Source of the DNA: Alistipes sp.
GTDB taxonomy: Bacteria; Bacteroidota; Bacteroidia; Bacteroidales; Rikenellaceae
Reading direction: 5' to 3'
Assembly: GCA_017631055.1 (NCBI GenBank)
Contig: JAGBTZ010000022.1
Coordinates: 1 to 32,988, forward strand
DNA length: 32,988 bases
The notes beneath the pieces are model-generated. The model was not told where the DNA came from. It saw only the letters and a list, made by a program, of their open reading frames with translations, and made no database searches. Position numbers and translations under genes: made by a program. Each line of letters starts with the position of its first letter. Positions within the stretch are counted from its first letter, which is position 1. Below, in pieces: positions 21,896 to 29,747 of the stretch.

Positions 21896-24800
21896 TTATG
21901 ATATTGTATACTTTAATTTATTGCTATTCAAATAGTCTATCAACTCGTTAGTAACCCCGACCTGGAACTTACGCGAGAAGTGGCGCAACATCACATTGTC
22001 GGCATCATCCACAACCGTTATTCGCAGTGTCGCCTTACCCTTAGACTTCTTGATAGCCGCACTCAGCGACTTCACAAAGTCGGCATCTATTATCGACAAG
22101 GGCAGAGTAACACTCAACTCCTTAATCGAGTCACGCATATCGGCAAGTTGGGTCATTGAGTTGATGCGGAACTCCAACTCGGTCGTATCCTTCGGGAAAG
22201 GTCGCTTCTGCACCTTACCTCGAATGCAGAGATAGTAGTCGAGGAAGATATACTGGCGGAACTTCTCGAAATCCTTCGAGAAGAGGGTAAACTCGTGACT
22301 GCCGGCATAGCCCTCCAACTTAACTCGTCCCCAAGGACGTCCATCCTTCGTTGTTCGCATATCAATAGCCGTAACGATGCCCGCAACAGCAATCTCACGA
22401 CCCTCGAGTGGCGAGAGATTATCCAGTTCGGGTAGTTCGGTATTGCAGATATTATCAATAATTATGCGATAATCATCCAACGGATGTGACGAAAGGTAAA
22501 GACCGATAACCTCCTTCTCCTTTTTGAGTCCCTCCAGCAGATTCCAATCCTCACACACCGGCAACAGAGGTCGTTGCAAATCGACCAGACCCGTATCGCC
22601 ACCAAAGAGGCTCTGCTGAGCATTCTGCTTCTCGGCATTGAATCGCTGACCATAGCGCATCAACTGCTCGAGGTAGGTCACGCCCGCAGCATCCGTAGCG
22701 AAGAACTTACTACGCGAAAACTCACACAGCGAATCGAAACCGCCCGCATAGGCGATAGACTCCATACACTTACGATTGACCACAGAGTAGTTTACTCTTT
22801 CGACAAAGTCGTAGATATCCTTATAGCGACCATTGCGCACACGCTCATCAATGATAGATTGTGCTGCTGCCTCACCAACGCCCTTGATTGCAGCCAATCC
22901 AAAGCGGATGTCGCCCTTTTCGTTTGACGAGAATCGCTGCATAGACTCATTCACATCGGGATTAAGCACATTGATACCCATCGACTTACACTCGCTCATA
23001 TAATCCGTAAGCGTGGTAATATCGTTGATATTGCTACTGAGCAGCGCCGCCATATACTCCGAGGGGAAGTTGGCCTTGAGATAAGCCGTCTGGTAGGCCA
23101 CCCACGAGTAGCATGTTGCGTGCGACTTATTGAAGGCATAGGATGCAAACTTCTCCCAGTCCTTCCAAATCTTCTCGAGCACATCAGCATCGTGACCATT
23201 CGCCTGACCACCCTTGATAAATTTGGGCTTCAACTCATCCAACTTGGACTTAATCTTCTTACCCATCGCCTTACGCAGCGTGTCGGACTCGCCTCGCGTA
23301 AAGCCACCGAGCAGACGCGAGAGCAACATGACCTGCTCCTGATAGACCGTAATTCCGTAGGTATCTTTCAGATACTTCTCCATAATCGGAATATCGTACT
23401 CGATAGGCTTGCGACCATGCTTTCGGTCGATAAAGTCGGGAATGTAATCCATCGGGCCCGGGCGGTAGAGGGCATTCATCGCAATCAGATCCTCGAAGAC
23501 CGAAGGCTTCAGCTCACGCAGATACTTTTGCATACCTGCCGACTCGAATTGGAACGTACCGACAGTGCGACCCTCGCAGTAGAGTTTGTATGTGGCGGGG
23601 TCATCAATCGGGATTGTATCGATATTGACCTCCACGCCCTTAATACGGCGGATATTCTCAACCGCATCCTTCATGATGGTAAGGTTCTTCAATCCGAGGA
23701 AGTCCATCTTAATCAGACCTGTATCCTCGATAACCGAGCCTTCGTATTGAGTCACGAGCATCTTCTCGCCCGTCTCCTTATCGTCAGCAGTCGACACCGG
23801 CACCCAATCGGTGATATCATCACGGCAGATAATCGTACCGCAAGCGTGGGTACCCGTACCACGCACGTTACCCTCCAACTTGAGGGCATACTTGATTGTG
23901 TCGCGCAGAATTGCATTGTCCGAATTCTGGGCATCCTGCAACTCCTGAACGGCAGCAATCGAGTTCTTGAGGTTGATTTTGAGCTGCTTATCCTTATCTT
24001 TCGGGTCGGGTATACGCGCAGGAATAAGCCCACAGAGTCGGTTTGACTCATCGAGGGGAAGTTTCTGCACACGAGCCACATCCTTAAGCACCATTTTGGT
24101 CGCCATCGTACCGTAGGTGATGATGTGTGCCACTTTCTCCTTGCCATACTTATTTGTCACCCAATTGAGCACTCGGCCACGACCCTCGTCATCGAAGTCG
24201 ATATCAATATCGGGCAATGAGATACGGTCGGGGTTAAGGAAACGCTCGAACAGCAAGTCGTACTTGATGGGGTCAACCTGAGTAATTCCCAAGCAGTAGG
24301 CCACAGCCGAGCCCGCAGCAGAGCCACGACCCGGACCAACCCACACATCAAGTTTCTCGCGTGCGGCGGCAATAAAATCCTGCACGATAAGGAAGTAGCC
24401 CGGGAAACCCATTGTCTTCATAATATGCAACTCGAACTTCATTCGTTCGGCAATCTCCTCCGAGAGGGGCATAGGGTAGCGCTTGGCTGCTCCATCCATT
24501 GCCAGCTTGCCGAGATAGTCGGCCTCGAGCTTTATACGATAGAGGCGATCGTAGCCTCCGAGTTTGTCAATCTTCTTTTGGGCCTCATCCTCCGACATCA
24601 CCACATTGCCATTCTCATCGCGCGTAAACTCATCGAAGAGATCTCGCTCGCTATATTTGGCACGGTACTCCTCCTCGGTACCGAAGTCGGTAGGGATGTC
24701 GAACATCGGCATAATCGGGGCGTGGTCGATAGAGTAACTCTCGACTTTATCGCACACCTCGATAGTATTGGCCAACGCATCGGGATACTCCGCAAATATC

Positions 24801-25729
24801 TCGTTCATCTCGGCACGAGTCTTGAGCCACTCCTGCTTCGAGTAGAGCATTCGTTTCGGGTCATCCAAATCCTTACCCGTATTGAGGCAAATCAGACGGT
24901 CGTGAGCCTCGGCATCATCCTCATCAATAAAGTGAACGTCATTCGAGCAGATAAGTTTCACATCATGCTTGCGAGCCAACTCGACAATATGCTTATTCAC
25001 ATTGAGTTGCATCTCGTATGCCTCATGATTGGCACGCTCGACCGTAGCCTTATGGAGTTGAAGTTCGAGGTAATAATCCTCGCCGAAGAGGTTTTTATGC
25101 CACAGCACAGCCTCCTCAGCCTCCTGCAATCGCTCCGAGGTTATCAACTTGGGAATCTCGCCACCCAGACATGCCGAACAGCAGATAAGACCCTCGTGAT
25201 ACTTCTCCAACTCGGCATGGTCGGTACGCGGGCGCATATAAAATCCGTCAGTCCACGCCTTCGAAACAATCTTGATAAGATTTTTATAACCCGTCAGGTT
25301 TTTCGCCAGCAAGATAAGGTGGTAACCGCTCTGGTCCTCCTTGCCCTCCTTGCGGGCCATACCTCGGCGGGCAACATAGACCTCACAGCCGATGATAGCC
25401 TTAAACTCCTTCGGGGGCAGAGCCGCAAGGTCGGCTTGCGCTTTAGCGAGGCTCTCCTCGGCATTCTCGCCCTGCTCTTCGGGAGTGGCAGTACCATTCT
25501 CGAGTCGTTCGATGAGCGACTTCAAGGATTTGACTTTGCCCTTATACTCCTTATTCTTCTTGCCGACATAGTTCCAGAACTCCTTGACTCCGAACATATT
25601 GCCATGGTCGGTCAATGCAATACCCTGCATTCCGTCAGCCAAAGATTTATCCACAAGGCGTTGGATGCTCGCCTGACCATCGAGAATCGAGTATTGAGAG
25701 TGAACGTGAAGATGTACGAAATCGACCAT
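21896..25729 (-). CDS. dnaE: DNA polymerase III alpha subunit
   Basis: The 1277-residue replicative polymerase. The PHP domain begins at once with FVHLHVHSQYSILDG. A charged helical insertion of about 50 residues (near 45-100) precedes FKAIIGCEVYVARRG. The palm carries GPGRGSAAGS and the catalytic aspartates of DIDIDFDDEGRGR. Further on come YQEQVMLLSRLLGG, the tandem helix-hairpin-helix region (FGLAAIKGVGEAA) and an OB fold with EIAVAGIVTAIDMRTTKDG near 1015-1035. The ATG at 25729 is used because the upstream TTG at 25759 falls in the promoter. The gene is followed by trxA. This is the DnaE1 type; the dnaN clamp and DnaQ-like exonuclease genes are also in the window. Confidence 0.97.
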   Translation of the reverse strand: MVDFVHLHVHSQYSILDGQASIQRLVDKSLADGMQGIALTDHGNMFGVKEFWNYVGKKNKEYKGKVKSLKSLIERLENGTATPEEQGENAEESLAKAQADLAALPPKEFKAIIGCEVYVARRGMARKEGKEDQSGYHLILLAKNLTGYKNLIKIVSKAWTDGFYMRPRTDHAELEKYHEGLICCSACLGGEIPKLITSERLQEAEEAVLWHKNLFGEDYYLELQLHKATVERANHEAYEMQLNVNKHIVELARKHDVKLICSNDVHFIDEDDAEAHDRLICLNTGKDLDDPKRMLYSKQEWLKTRAEMNEIFAEYPDALANTIEVCDKVESYSIDHAPIMPMFDIPTDFGTEEEYRAKYSERDLFDEFTRDENGNVVMSEDEAQKKIDKLGGYDRLYRIKLEADYLGKLAMDGAAKRYPMPLSEEIAERMKFELHIMKTMGFPGYFLIVQDFIAAAREKLDVWVGPGRGSAAGSAVAYCLGITQVDPIKYDLLFERFLNPDRISLPDIDIDFDDEGRGRVLNWVTNKYGKEKVAHIITYGTMATKMVLKDVARVQKLPLDESNRLCGLIPARIPDPKDKDKQLKINLKNSIAAVQELQDAQNSDNAILRDTIKYALKLEGNVRGTGTHACGTIICRDDITDWVPVSTADDKETGEKMLVTQYEGSVIEDTGLIKMDFLGLKNLTIMKDAVENIRRIKGVEVNIDTIPIDDPATYKLYCEGRTVGTFQFESAGMQKYLRELKPSVFEDLIAMNALYRPGPMDYIPDFIDRKHGRKPIEYDIPIMEKYLKDTYGITVYQEQVMLLSRLLGGFTRGESDTLRKAMGKKIKSKLDELKPKFIKGGQANGHDADVLEKIWKDWEKFASYAFNKSHATCYSWVAYQTAYLKANFPSEYMAALLSSNINDITTLTDYMSECKSMGINVLNPDVNESMQRFSSNEKGDIRFGLAAIKGVGEAAAQSIIDERVRNGRYKDIYDFVERVNYSVVNRKCMESIAYAGGFDSLCEFSRSKFFATDAAGVTYLEQLMRYGQRFNAEKQNAQQSLFGGDTGLVDLQRPLLPVCEDWNLLEGLKKEKEVIGLYLSSHPLDDYRIIIDNICNTELPELDNLSPLEGREIAVAGIVTAIDMRTTKDGRPWGRVKLEGYAGSHEFTLFSKDFEKFRQYIFLDYYLCIRGKVQKRPFPKDTTELEFRINSMTQLADMRDSIKELSVTLPLSIIDADFVKSLSAAIKKSKGKATLRITVVDDADNVMLRHFSRKFQVGVTNELIDYLNSNKLKYTIS

Positions 25730-25756
25730 TGCAAATACGGTTTTAATTATTCCGTA

Positions 25757-25764
25757 CAAATATA
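25757..25764 (-). promoter_or_regulatory. -7 element of dnaE-trxA
   Basis: TATATTTG on the minus strand fits TAnnTTTG, 27 bp before the dnaE ATG. It overlaps the TTG at 25759 that would otherwise be a longer start, and so supports the ATG at 25729. Confidence 0.65.
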
Positions 25765-25892
25765 CTTATATTAAATTGAATTTTTCGGCAAGAGCGGTGC
25801 AAATTTATCAACAAAATTTTCGAGATTTTCGAAAACTTAATACAACTCAATGGAAACCAAAAGTTCCCACATCACACCTCGCCAATCACTCG

Positions 25893-26621
25893 TCAATCTC
25901 TACTCCAAATTTGCCACGAAGCCTCGGCTTGAGCCTCAAACATCGCCTCGCCATTGATGGTGTGTGCTCCGGCTCGTTCGCCTCGTGCAAGAAACTCGGT
26001 GAGGGCGGGGTTGTAGATTGTGTCGAAGAGATAGTTTTCGCCGGTCAAAGCCTCGTAGGGTAGTGTCGGAGCCTGCTCCGTATGGGGATACATTCCCACA
26101 GGTGTAGCGTTGATTATAAGCCTGTATTCGGCTACTATTTCGGGTGTTAAATCTGCGTAGGTAAGGTTGCCACGAGTCGTATCGCGCGAGATGATAAGGT
26201 ACTCTATGCCTCGCTCTGCCAGCACATACTGCACAGCTTGCGAAGCACCTCCCGTACCGAGCACCAAAGCCTTAACTCCCTCCTCTCCGCCAAGCAGAGC
26301 ATCTAACGAATGGCGAATGCCGACCACATCGGTATTGTAGCCCACCTTGCGACCTGCGCTACACTTAACACAATTAACGGCTCCGACCGCCTGTGCCTCG
26401 GGCGAGATTTCGTCAAGCAGGGGCATAATCTCACGCTTGTAGGGTATAGTCACATTAAAGCCCTCGATATCCTCGGGTAGCAACGCCTCCACAGCTCCGA
26501 TTTCGGGCAGTTCGTAGAGCGTATACTCCGCATCTATCGCCTCGCGTTCGAACTTGGCTGCGAAGTATCGAGCCGATGCCGAGTGTCCGAGCGGACGTCC
26601 TATCAATCCGTAGTGCTTCAT
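25893..26621 (-). CDS. aroE: Shikimate dehydrogenase
   Basis: A 242-residue NADP-dependent enzyme that reduces 3-dehydroshikimate to shikimate in aromatic amino-acid synthesis. Shikimate-binding serines are in RPLGHSASAR (S14, S16), the catalytic lysine is K62 in NVTIPYKRE and the aspartate is D98 in GYNTDVVG. The nucleotide loop LGTGGASQAV lies near 122 and INATPVGMYP near 175. It is a little shorter than E. coli AroE (272), as in many Bacteroidota. The start at 26621 gives MKHYGLIG; earlier in-frame codons precede the predicted transcription start. It appears monocistronic, with dnaE downstream behind its own promoter. Confidence 0.95.
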   Translation of the reverse strand: MKHYGLIGRPLGHSASARYFAAKFEREAIDAEYTLYELPEIGAVEALLPEDIEGFNVTIPYKREIMPLLDEISPEAQAVGAVNCVKCSAGRKVGYNTDVVGIRHSLDALLGGEEGVKALVLGTGGASQAVQYVLAERGIEYLIISRDTTRGNLTYADLTPEIVAEYRLIINATPVGMYPHTEQAPTLPYEALTGENYLFDTIYNPALTEFLARGERAGAHTINGEAMFEAQAEASWQIWSRD

Positions 26622-26643
26622 TGTTTTCCACCTTTGCTTTGTA

Positions 26644-26684
26644 CAAAGGTAAAACAAATTGATAATTGACAATTGATAATTGAC
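26644..26684 (-). promoter_or_regulatory. aroE promoter built on 14-bp tandem repeats
   Basis: TACCTTTG on the minus strand (26651-26644) fits the -7 consensus. ATTG lies 18 bp upstream, near the -33 position. The upstream DNA is two exact copies of a 14-bp unit (AATTGATAATTGAC at 26657-26670 and 26671-26684), so the -33 element itself is part of the repeat. Confidence 0.6.
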
Positions 26685-26705
26685 AATTTATTTTACCGGT
26701 AAGAC

Positions 26706-26734
26706 AAAAAAAGCCCTCCCGCAGTCGGGAGAGC
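26706..26734 (-). terminator. Terminator of the unrecognised 203-residue protein gene
   Basis: On the minus strand a 9-bp stem (26734-26726 with 26721-26713, one G-U pair) closes loop ACTG and runs into seven U. It lies 40 bp past the stop codon at 26774. Confidence 0.85.
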
Positions 26735-26773
26735 CCTCAAAAAACACTATACAACTGGACAACCTCTTAAAAA

Positions 26774-27385
26774 TCATATCTCATCCCCGAAGAGAATCTT
26801 CACAACATCTGCGACCGTATAGTTCTGGATTGTGCTGTGGTGAAAATCTTTCATTCCCGAAGCGAGGGCTTTGGCCTCATCCAACGACCTCATAGCCGGC
26901 CAGGGGCTTGTGGTGACACTCGCCAAGAAACTACGACCCTGCTTATCGACATAGATGCATCCGGGATTCTTCTCGAAGCGGCCATAGCGTATGGCGTAAA
27001 TCAGTTGCAACTCGCCATCGGCATCCACCACGCGGGAACACTTGTAGTTCTTCCACCATATCAGATACTCTCCCAAGGTAGTGCCACCCATCGGGATTGC
27101 AGCATTGTACAGACGGCTGTCGGTCAGGATAATATCGCGCTTTTCGTAGAGTCGATGCGCATACCTGAGAAACAACTCGCCATTGCTCTGCAGATTTTCG
27201 AAGTGCGAGCCGGGGCTGTCACGAAACTCCATCTCCACCGAGACCGGCTCACTTTCACTCTTAAGCCTAAAGTAGTCGAGTTCGATAAACGGCATTCCAA
27301 CCGCAAAATTTCTGTCAAAGAGCGTGAACTCTCTCTCGCTTACAAACCTCACGGTCTGCACCTCACTTTTCAAAATGTTTTCCAT
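26774..27385 (-). CDS. Unrecognised 203-residue protein
   Basis: I do not recognise this protein. It has no signal peptide or membrane segment, so it is probably cytoplasmic. The sequence is mixed alpha/beta with many aromatics. Notable segments are MPFIELDYFRLK, GGTTLGEYLIWWKNYKCSR, YVDKQGRSFLASV and a C-terminal helix TVADVVKILFGDEI. Start 27385 (MENILKSEVQ) is chosen because the longer frame runs into the promoter at 27437-27444. The leader contains a run of eight C in the RNA sense (27418-27425), and a perfect palindrome lies upstream at 27455-27471. It has its own terminator at 26706-26734. Promoter, codon use and terminator all support a real, separately expressed gene. Confidence 0.75.
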   Translation of the reverse strand: MENILKSEVQTVRFVSEREFTLFDRNFAVGMPFIELDYFRLKSESEPVSVEMEFRDSPGSHFENLQSNGELFLRYAHRLYEKRDIILTDSRLYNAAIPMGGTTLGEYLIWWKNYKCSRVVDADGELQLIYAIRYGRFEKNPGCIYVDKQGRSFLASVTTSPWPAMRSLDEAKALASGMKDFHHSTIQNYTVADVVKILFGDEI

Positions 27386-27436
27386 AACAACAAAATTTAA
27401 TTGGTTAAACTTTGTCCGGGGGGGGCGTTGTCGGTA

Positions 27437-27444
27437 CAAAAGTA
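27437..27444 (-). promoter_or_regulatory. -7 element of the 203-residue protein gene
   Basis: TACTTTTG on the minus strand fits TAnnTTTG. No TTTG -33 box stands at the right spacing. The place is taken by the palindrome at 27455-27471, which suggests regulated rather than constitutive expression. Confidence 0.6.
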
Positions 27445-27454
27445 GAGGGGCGGA

Positions 27455-27471
27455 GTGTCAACTCTTGACAC
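27455..27471. promoter_or_regulatory. Candidate operator: GTGTCAA-CTC-TTGACAC palindrome
   Basis: A perfect 7-bp inverted repeat with a 3-bp spacer sits 10 bp upstream of the -7 box of the 203-residue protein gene, covering the -33 region. This is a typical place for a dimeric regulator. The protein that binds is unknown. Confidence 0.55.
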
Positions 27472-27487
27472 AAGTATATTTTTTTGC

Positions 27488-27526
27488 AAAAAAAATCTCT
27501 CCCACCTCGATTGGCAGAAGAGATTT
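27488..27526 (-). terminator. Terminator of the DUF3276 gene
   Basis: On the minus strand AAATCTCT (27526-27519) pairs with AGAGATTT (27500-27493), with extra partial pairing inside the loop. It runs into eight U, 25 bp after the stop codon at 27551. Confidence 0.8.
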
Positions 27527-27550
27527 ACATTGTAATTAGCACACCGGGGG

Positions 27551-27931
27551 CTACAAATCCTCGAACTTAACATCGGACTCAGAACTCGGCTCAGTCGTTG
27601 CGGGCTCCTCGGTCGGTTGTGGCACGGCTTGCGGTGTCGGCTCGAAGTAGTGGGGGCGTTGCTCCTTGAGGAACTCCTCAATAACACCAAACTCCTCGCA
27701 GAAGCGGAGGATATCCTCCTTGTAGAGCACAATTTTATGACGGTCGTAATACTGTGAGCCATCCGCATTTTGACGTTTGCGACTCTCGGTAATGCTTACA
27801 AACAAATCTTCTCCTTTGGTAGCACGGACATCGAGGAAATAGGTTCGATGTACAGACTTTACGGCACGCGAAAGTATATATTCGCCATACTCTTCATTTC
27901 GGTCCTTCTGAGACCCGTTTTTGGAATACAT
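27551..27931 (-). CDS. DUF3276 / PUR-alpha-like nucleic-acid-binding protein
   Basis: A 126-residue cytoplasmic protein. Residues about 10-85 match the bacterial PUR repeat: YILSRAVKSVHRTYFLDVRAT, GEDLFVSITESRKR and DRHKIVLYKEDILRFCEEF. The last 35 residues are a proline- and acid-rich, probably disordered tail (about 95-126). Bacterial members in Bacteroidota and spirochaetes bind single-stranded nucleic acid; cellular roles are poorly known. The gene is monocistronic, with a textbook promoter (27960-27991) and its own terminator, so it is likely to be well expressed. Confidence 0.88.
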   Translation of the reverse strand: MYSKNGSQKDRNEEYGEYILSRAVKSVHRTYFLDVRATKGEDLFVSITESRKRQNADGSQYYDRHKIVLYKEDILRFCEEFGVIEEFLKEQRPHYFEPTPQAVPQPTEEPATTEPSSESDVKFEDL

Positions 27932-27959
27932 AATACTATTTTAGGGGGTTAACGGATAA

Positions 27960-27991
27960 CAAAAGTATAAAAAAACTCCTTACACCCCAAA
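27960..27991 (-). promoter_or_regulatory. Promoter of the DUF3276 gene
   Basis: On the minus strand TTTG (27991-27988), a 20-bp spacer and TACTTTTG (27967-27960) match the Bacteroidota consensus fully. It is the best housekeeping-type promoter in the window. The A-T rich interval 28012-28038 next to it may hold a weak terminator for the S41 gene (AAAGTT/AACTTT stem with seven U). Confidence 0.8.
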
Positions 27992-28036
27992 GGAAAATGT
28001 CACTTTTAGACAAAAAAAGTTCAATTTGTCAAAACT

Positions 28037-29656
28037 TTAGCGATAACCCAACAATGGGCGTGCCACCTTATCCCAATTTGTCGCTATCCGAACTCCCTCA
28101 TTCAGAACAGTATCCCCCTCTGAATTGATAATTTCGTAGTATGCCGAGGGCGAGAAGAGGTTGCGGGCAACCAGAGCCTTAAATTGACGTCTGACGAACG
28201 ATTTTGAGCGCAAAAACTCCTCTTCGTTCATCTCGACACCCTGAGTTGTGGCTCTCGCCACAATTGCCGAGAGCACCTCATCCGACACCTCAAATCCGTC
28301 ACGGAACTGCTCGAATGTGGGGTAGTTACTCTTCAATCGATTGCGATTGGCATCGAGATAGTCATAGAGATAGCCCGACACAACACCCTTGGCCGTCATC
28401 TTGATAAGGTAGGGCGTAATCTCCAATGTGTCGGCATCAACCACCACATCGGGCGTGATGCCTCCGCCACCATACACAGTACGACCATTGCGCAATGTTT
28501 TATATATAGGTAACTCCTCCACGCCAACCGTATCGGCAGCATTACCATTCGCCACCAAACGGTCACGTTGGGCTTTGTAGTACTCCTCGCGCTTGCCATT
28601 CTCGTAGGGTCGCTGAATGACTCGACCTGTAGGGGTATGGTAGCGGGCAACGGTCAACCTCACGGCCGAGCCATCGTTGAGCATCATTTGGCGCTGGACC
28701 AAACCCTTACCAAAACTTTGGCGACCAACCACAACACCTCGGTCCCAATCCTGCACGGCTCCCGCCACAATCTCGCTCGCCGAGGCCGAGGTCTCATCGA
28801 CCAAGACAACAACAGCACCCTTGGTGAAGTAGCCACCCTTGCGGGCGTGATAGAGTTGTTGTGGCACAGCCCGACCCTCGGTCGAAACCACTACGCTATT
28901 CTCGGGCAAAAAGTGGCTTGCCAAGCCTATAGCCTGGTCGAGCAGACCACCCCCATTGCCTCGCAAATCGAGGATAATTCCATTCAGACGACCAAGGGTT
29001 GCAACCGCCTGCTGGAACTCATCAACGGTTGTTCGCCCGAATCGGTTAATCTTCACATAACCAATCCCCTTAGCGATTTCGTATGCAGCATCCAGAGTGT
29101 TGATTGGTATCTTATTGCGCGTGAGTTCGAACTCCAGGATGCCCTCCGTACCGTGACGAACGATGCCGACCCTCACCTTTGAGCCACTCTTGCCCCTCAA
29201 TCGGGAGGGTACATCCCCACGAGCCATCCCGACCACATTTTCGCCATCAATGCTGACAATGCGGTCATTAGCCCTCACACCAACGCTCTCGGCAGGTGCT
29301 CCGGCAATGGTATTGACCACCATAATCGTATCGCGCACCACGTTAAACTCCACACCGATACCGCTAAATTCGCCATCCAACTGCTCGGAGACTCGCTCCA
29401 TCTCCTTGGCCGAGATGTAGGAGGAGTGGGGGTCGAGTTCCGAGAGGACACTCTCGATTGCCTTTTCGACCAGGGGCTGAACATCGACCTCATCAACGTA
29501 AGTCCCAATCAGATAGCCATAAAACTTATTGAATTTCGAGAGTTGGCGCACCTCCTCGCTATTGACACGGCTTTGAGCCAACGAGAAGAGTGGCACCACA
29601 ACCGACACCAATGCCAACAACAGTAGTTTAGAGAGATATTTCACGACAAATTTCAA
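28037..29656 (-). CDS. S41 C-terminal processing peptidase (Ctp/Prc type)
   Basis: A 539-residue exported protease. Residues 1-28 are a signal peptide ending SLAQ. An N-terminal helical region with SELDPHSSYIS (about 71-82) precedes a PDZ domain (about 95-175, with FSGIGVEF and NDRIVSIDG). The S41 core holds LDLRGNGGGLLDQAIGLA, the serine segment DETSASASEI (near S292) and the lysine segment RQSFGKGLVQ (K317), which form the Ser-Lys dyad. A C-terminal extension of about 150 residues follows. Such proteases trim or degrade periplasmic proteins from a C-terminal tail. It diverges from the GH3 gene over a shared promoter region and is probably transcribed alone. Confidence 0.93.
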   Translation of the reverse strand: MKFVVKYLSKLLLLALVSVVVPLFSLAQSRVNSEEVRQLSKFNKFYGYLIGTYVDEVDVQPLVEKAIESVLSELDPHSSYISAKEMERVSEQLDGEFSGIGVEFNVVRDTIMVVNTIAGAPAESVGVRANDRIVSIDGENVVGMARGDVPSRLRGKSGSKVRVGIVRHGTEGILEFELTRNKIPINTLDAAYEIAKGIGYVKINRFGRTTVDEFQQAVATLGRLNGIILDLRGNGGGLLDQAIGLASHFLPENSVVVSTEGRAVPQQLYHARKGGYFTKGAVVVLVDETSASASEIVAGAVQDWDRGVVVGRQSFGKGLVQRQMMLNDGSAVRLTVARYHTPTGRVIQRPYENGKREEYYKAQRDRLVANGNAADTVGVEELPIYKTLRNGRTVYGGGGITPDVVVDADTLEITPYLIKMTAKGVVSGYLYDYLDANRNRLKSNYPTFEQFRDGFEVSDEVLSAIVARATTQGVEMNEEEFLRSKSFVRRQFKALVARNLFSPSAYYEIINSEGDTVLNEGVRIATNWDKVARPLLGYR

Positions 29657-29689
29657 TCTTTTTAGTTACACAACCATTAGACAACGATG

Positions 29690-29716
29690 CAAATATACAT
29701 TTTTTTCCTATCTTTG
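29690..29716. promoter_or_regulatory. Divergent promoters for the S41 protease and GH3 genes
   Basis: TATATTTG on the minus strand (29697-29690) serves the S41 gene, with TTTA 19 bp upstream in place of TTTG. TATCTTTG on the plus strand (29709-29716) serves the GH3 gene, 32 bp before its ATG. The two -7 boxes are only 11 bp apart, so each promoter's upstream element lies beyond the other's start. Confidence 0.65.
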
Positions 29717-29747
29717 TAAAGACGTTAACCAAACATCATTCCACAAT

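Noticed and set aside
24425-25774. 449-residue open frame on the plus strand opposite dnaE
   Set aside because: It is the antisense shadow of a certain dnaE gene, has no recognisable motif, shows an isoleucine/leucine-rich composition typical of reverse-frame reading, and has no promoter.
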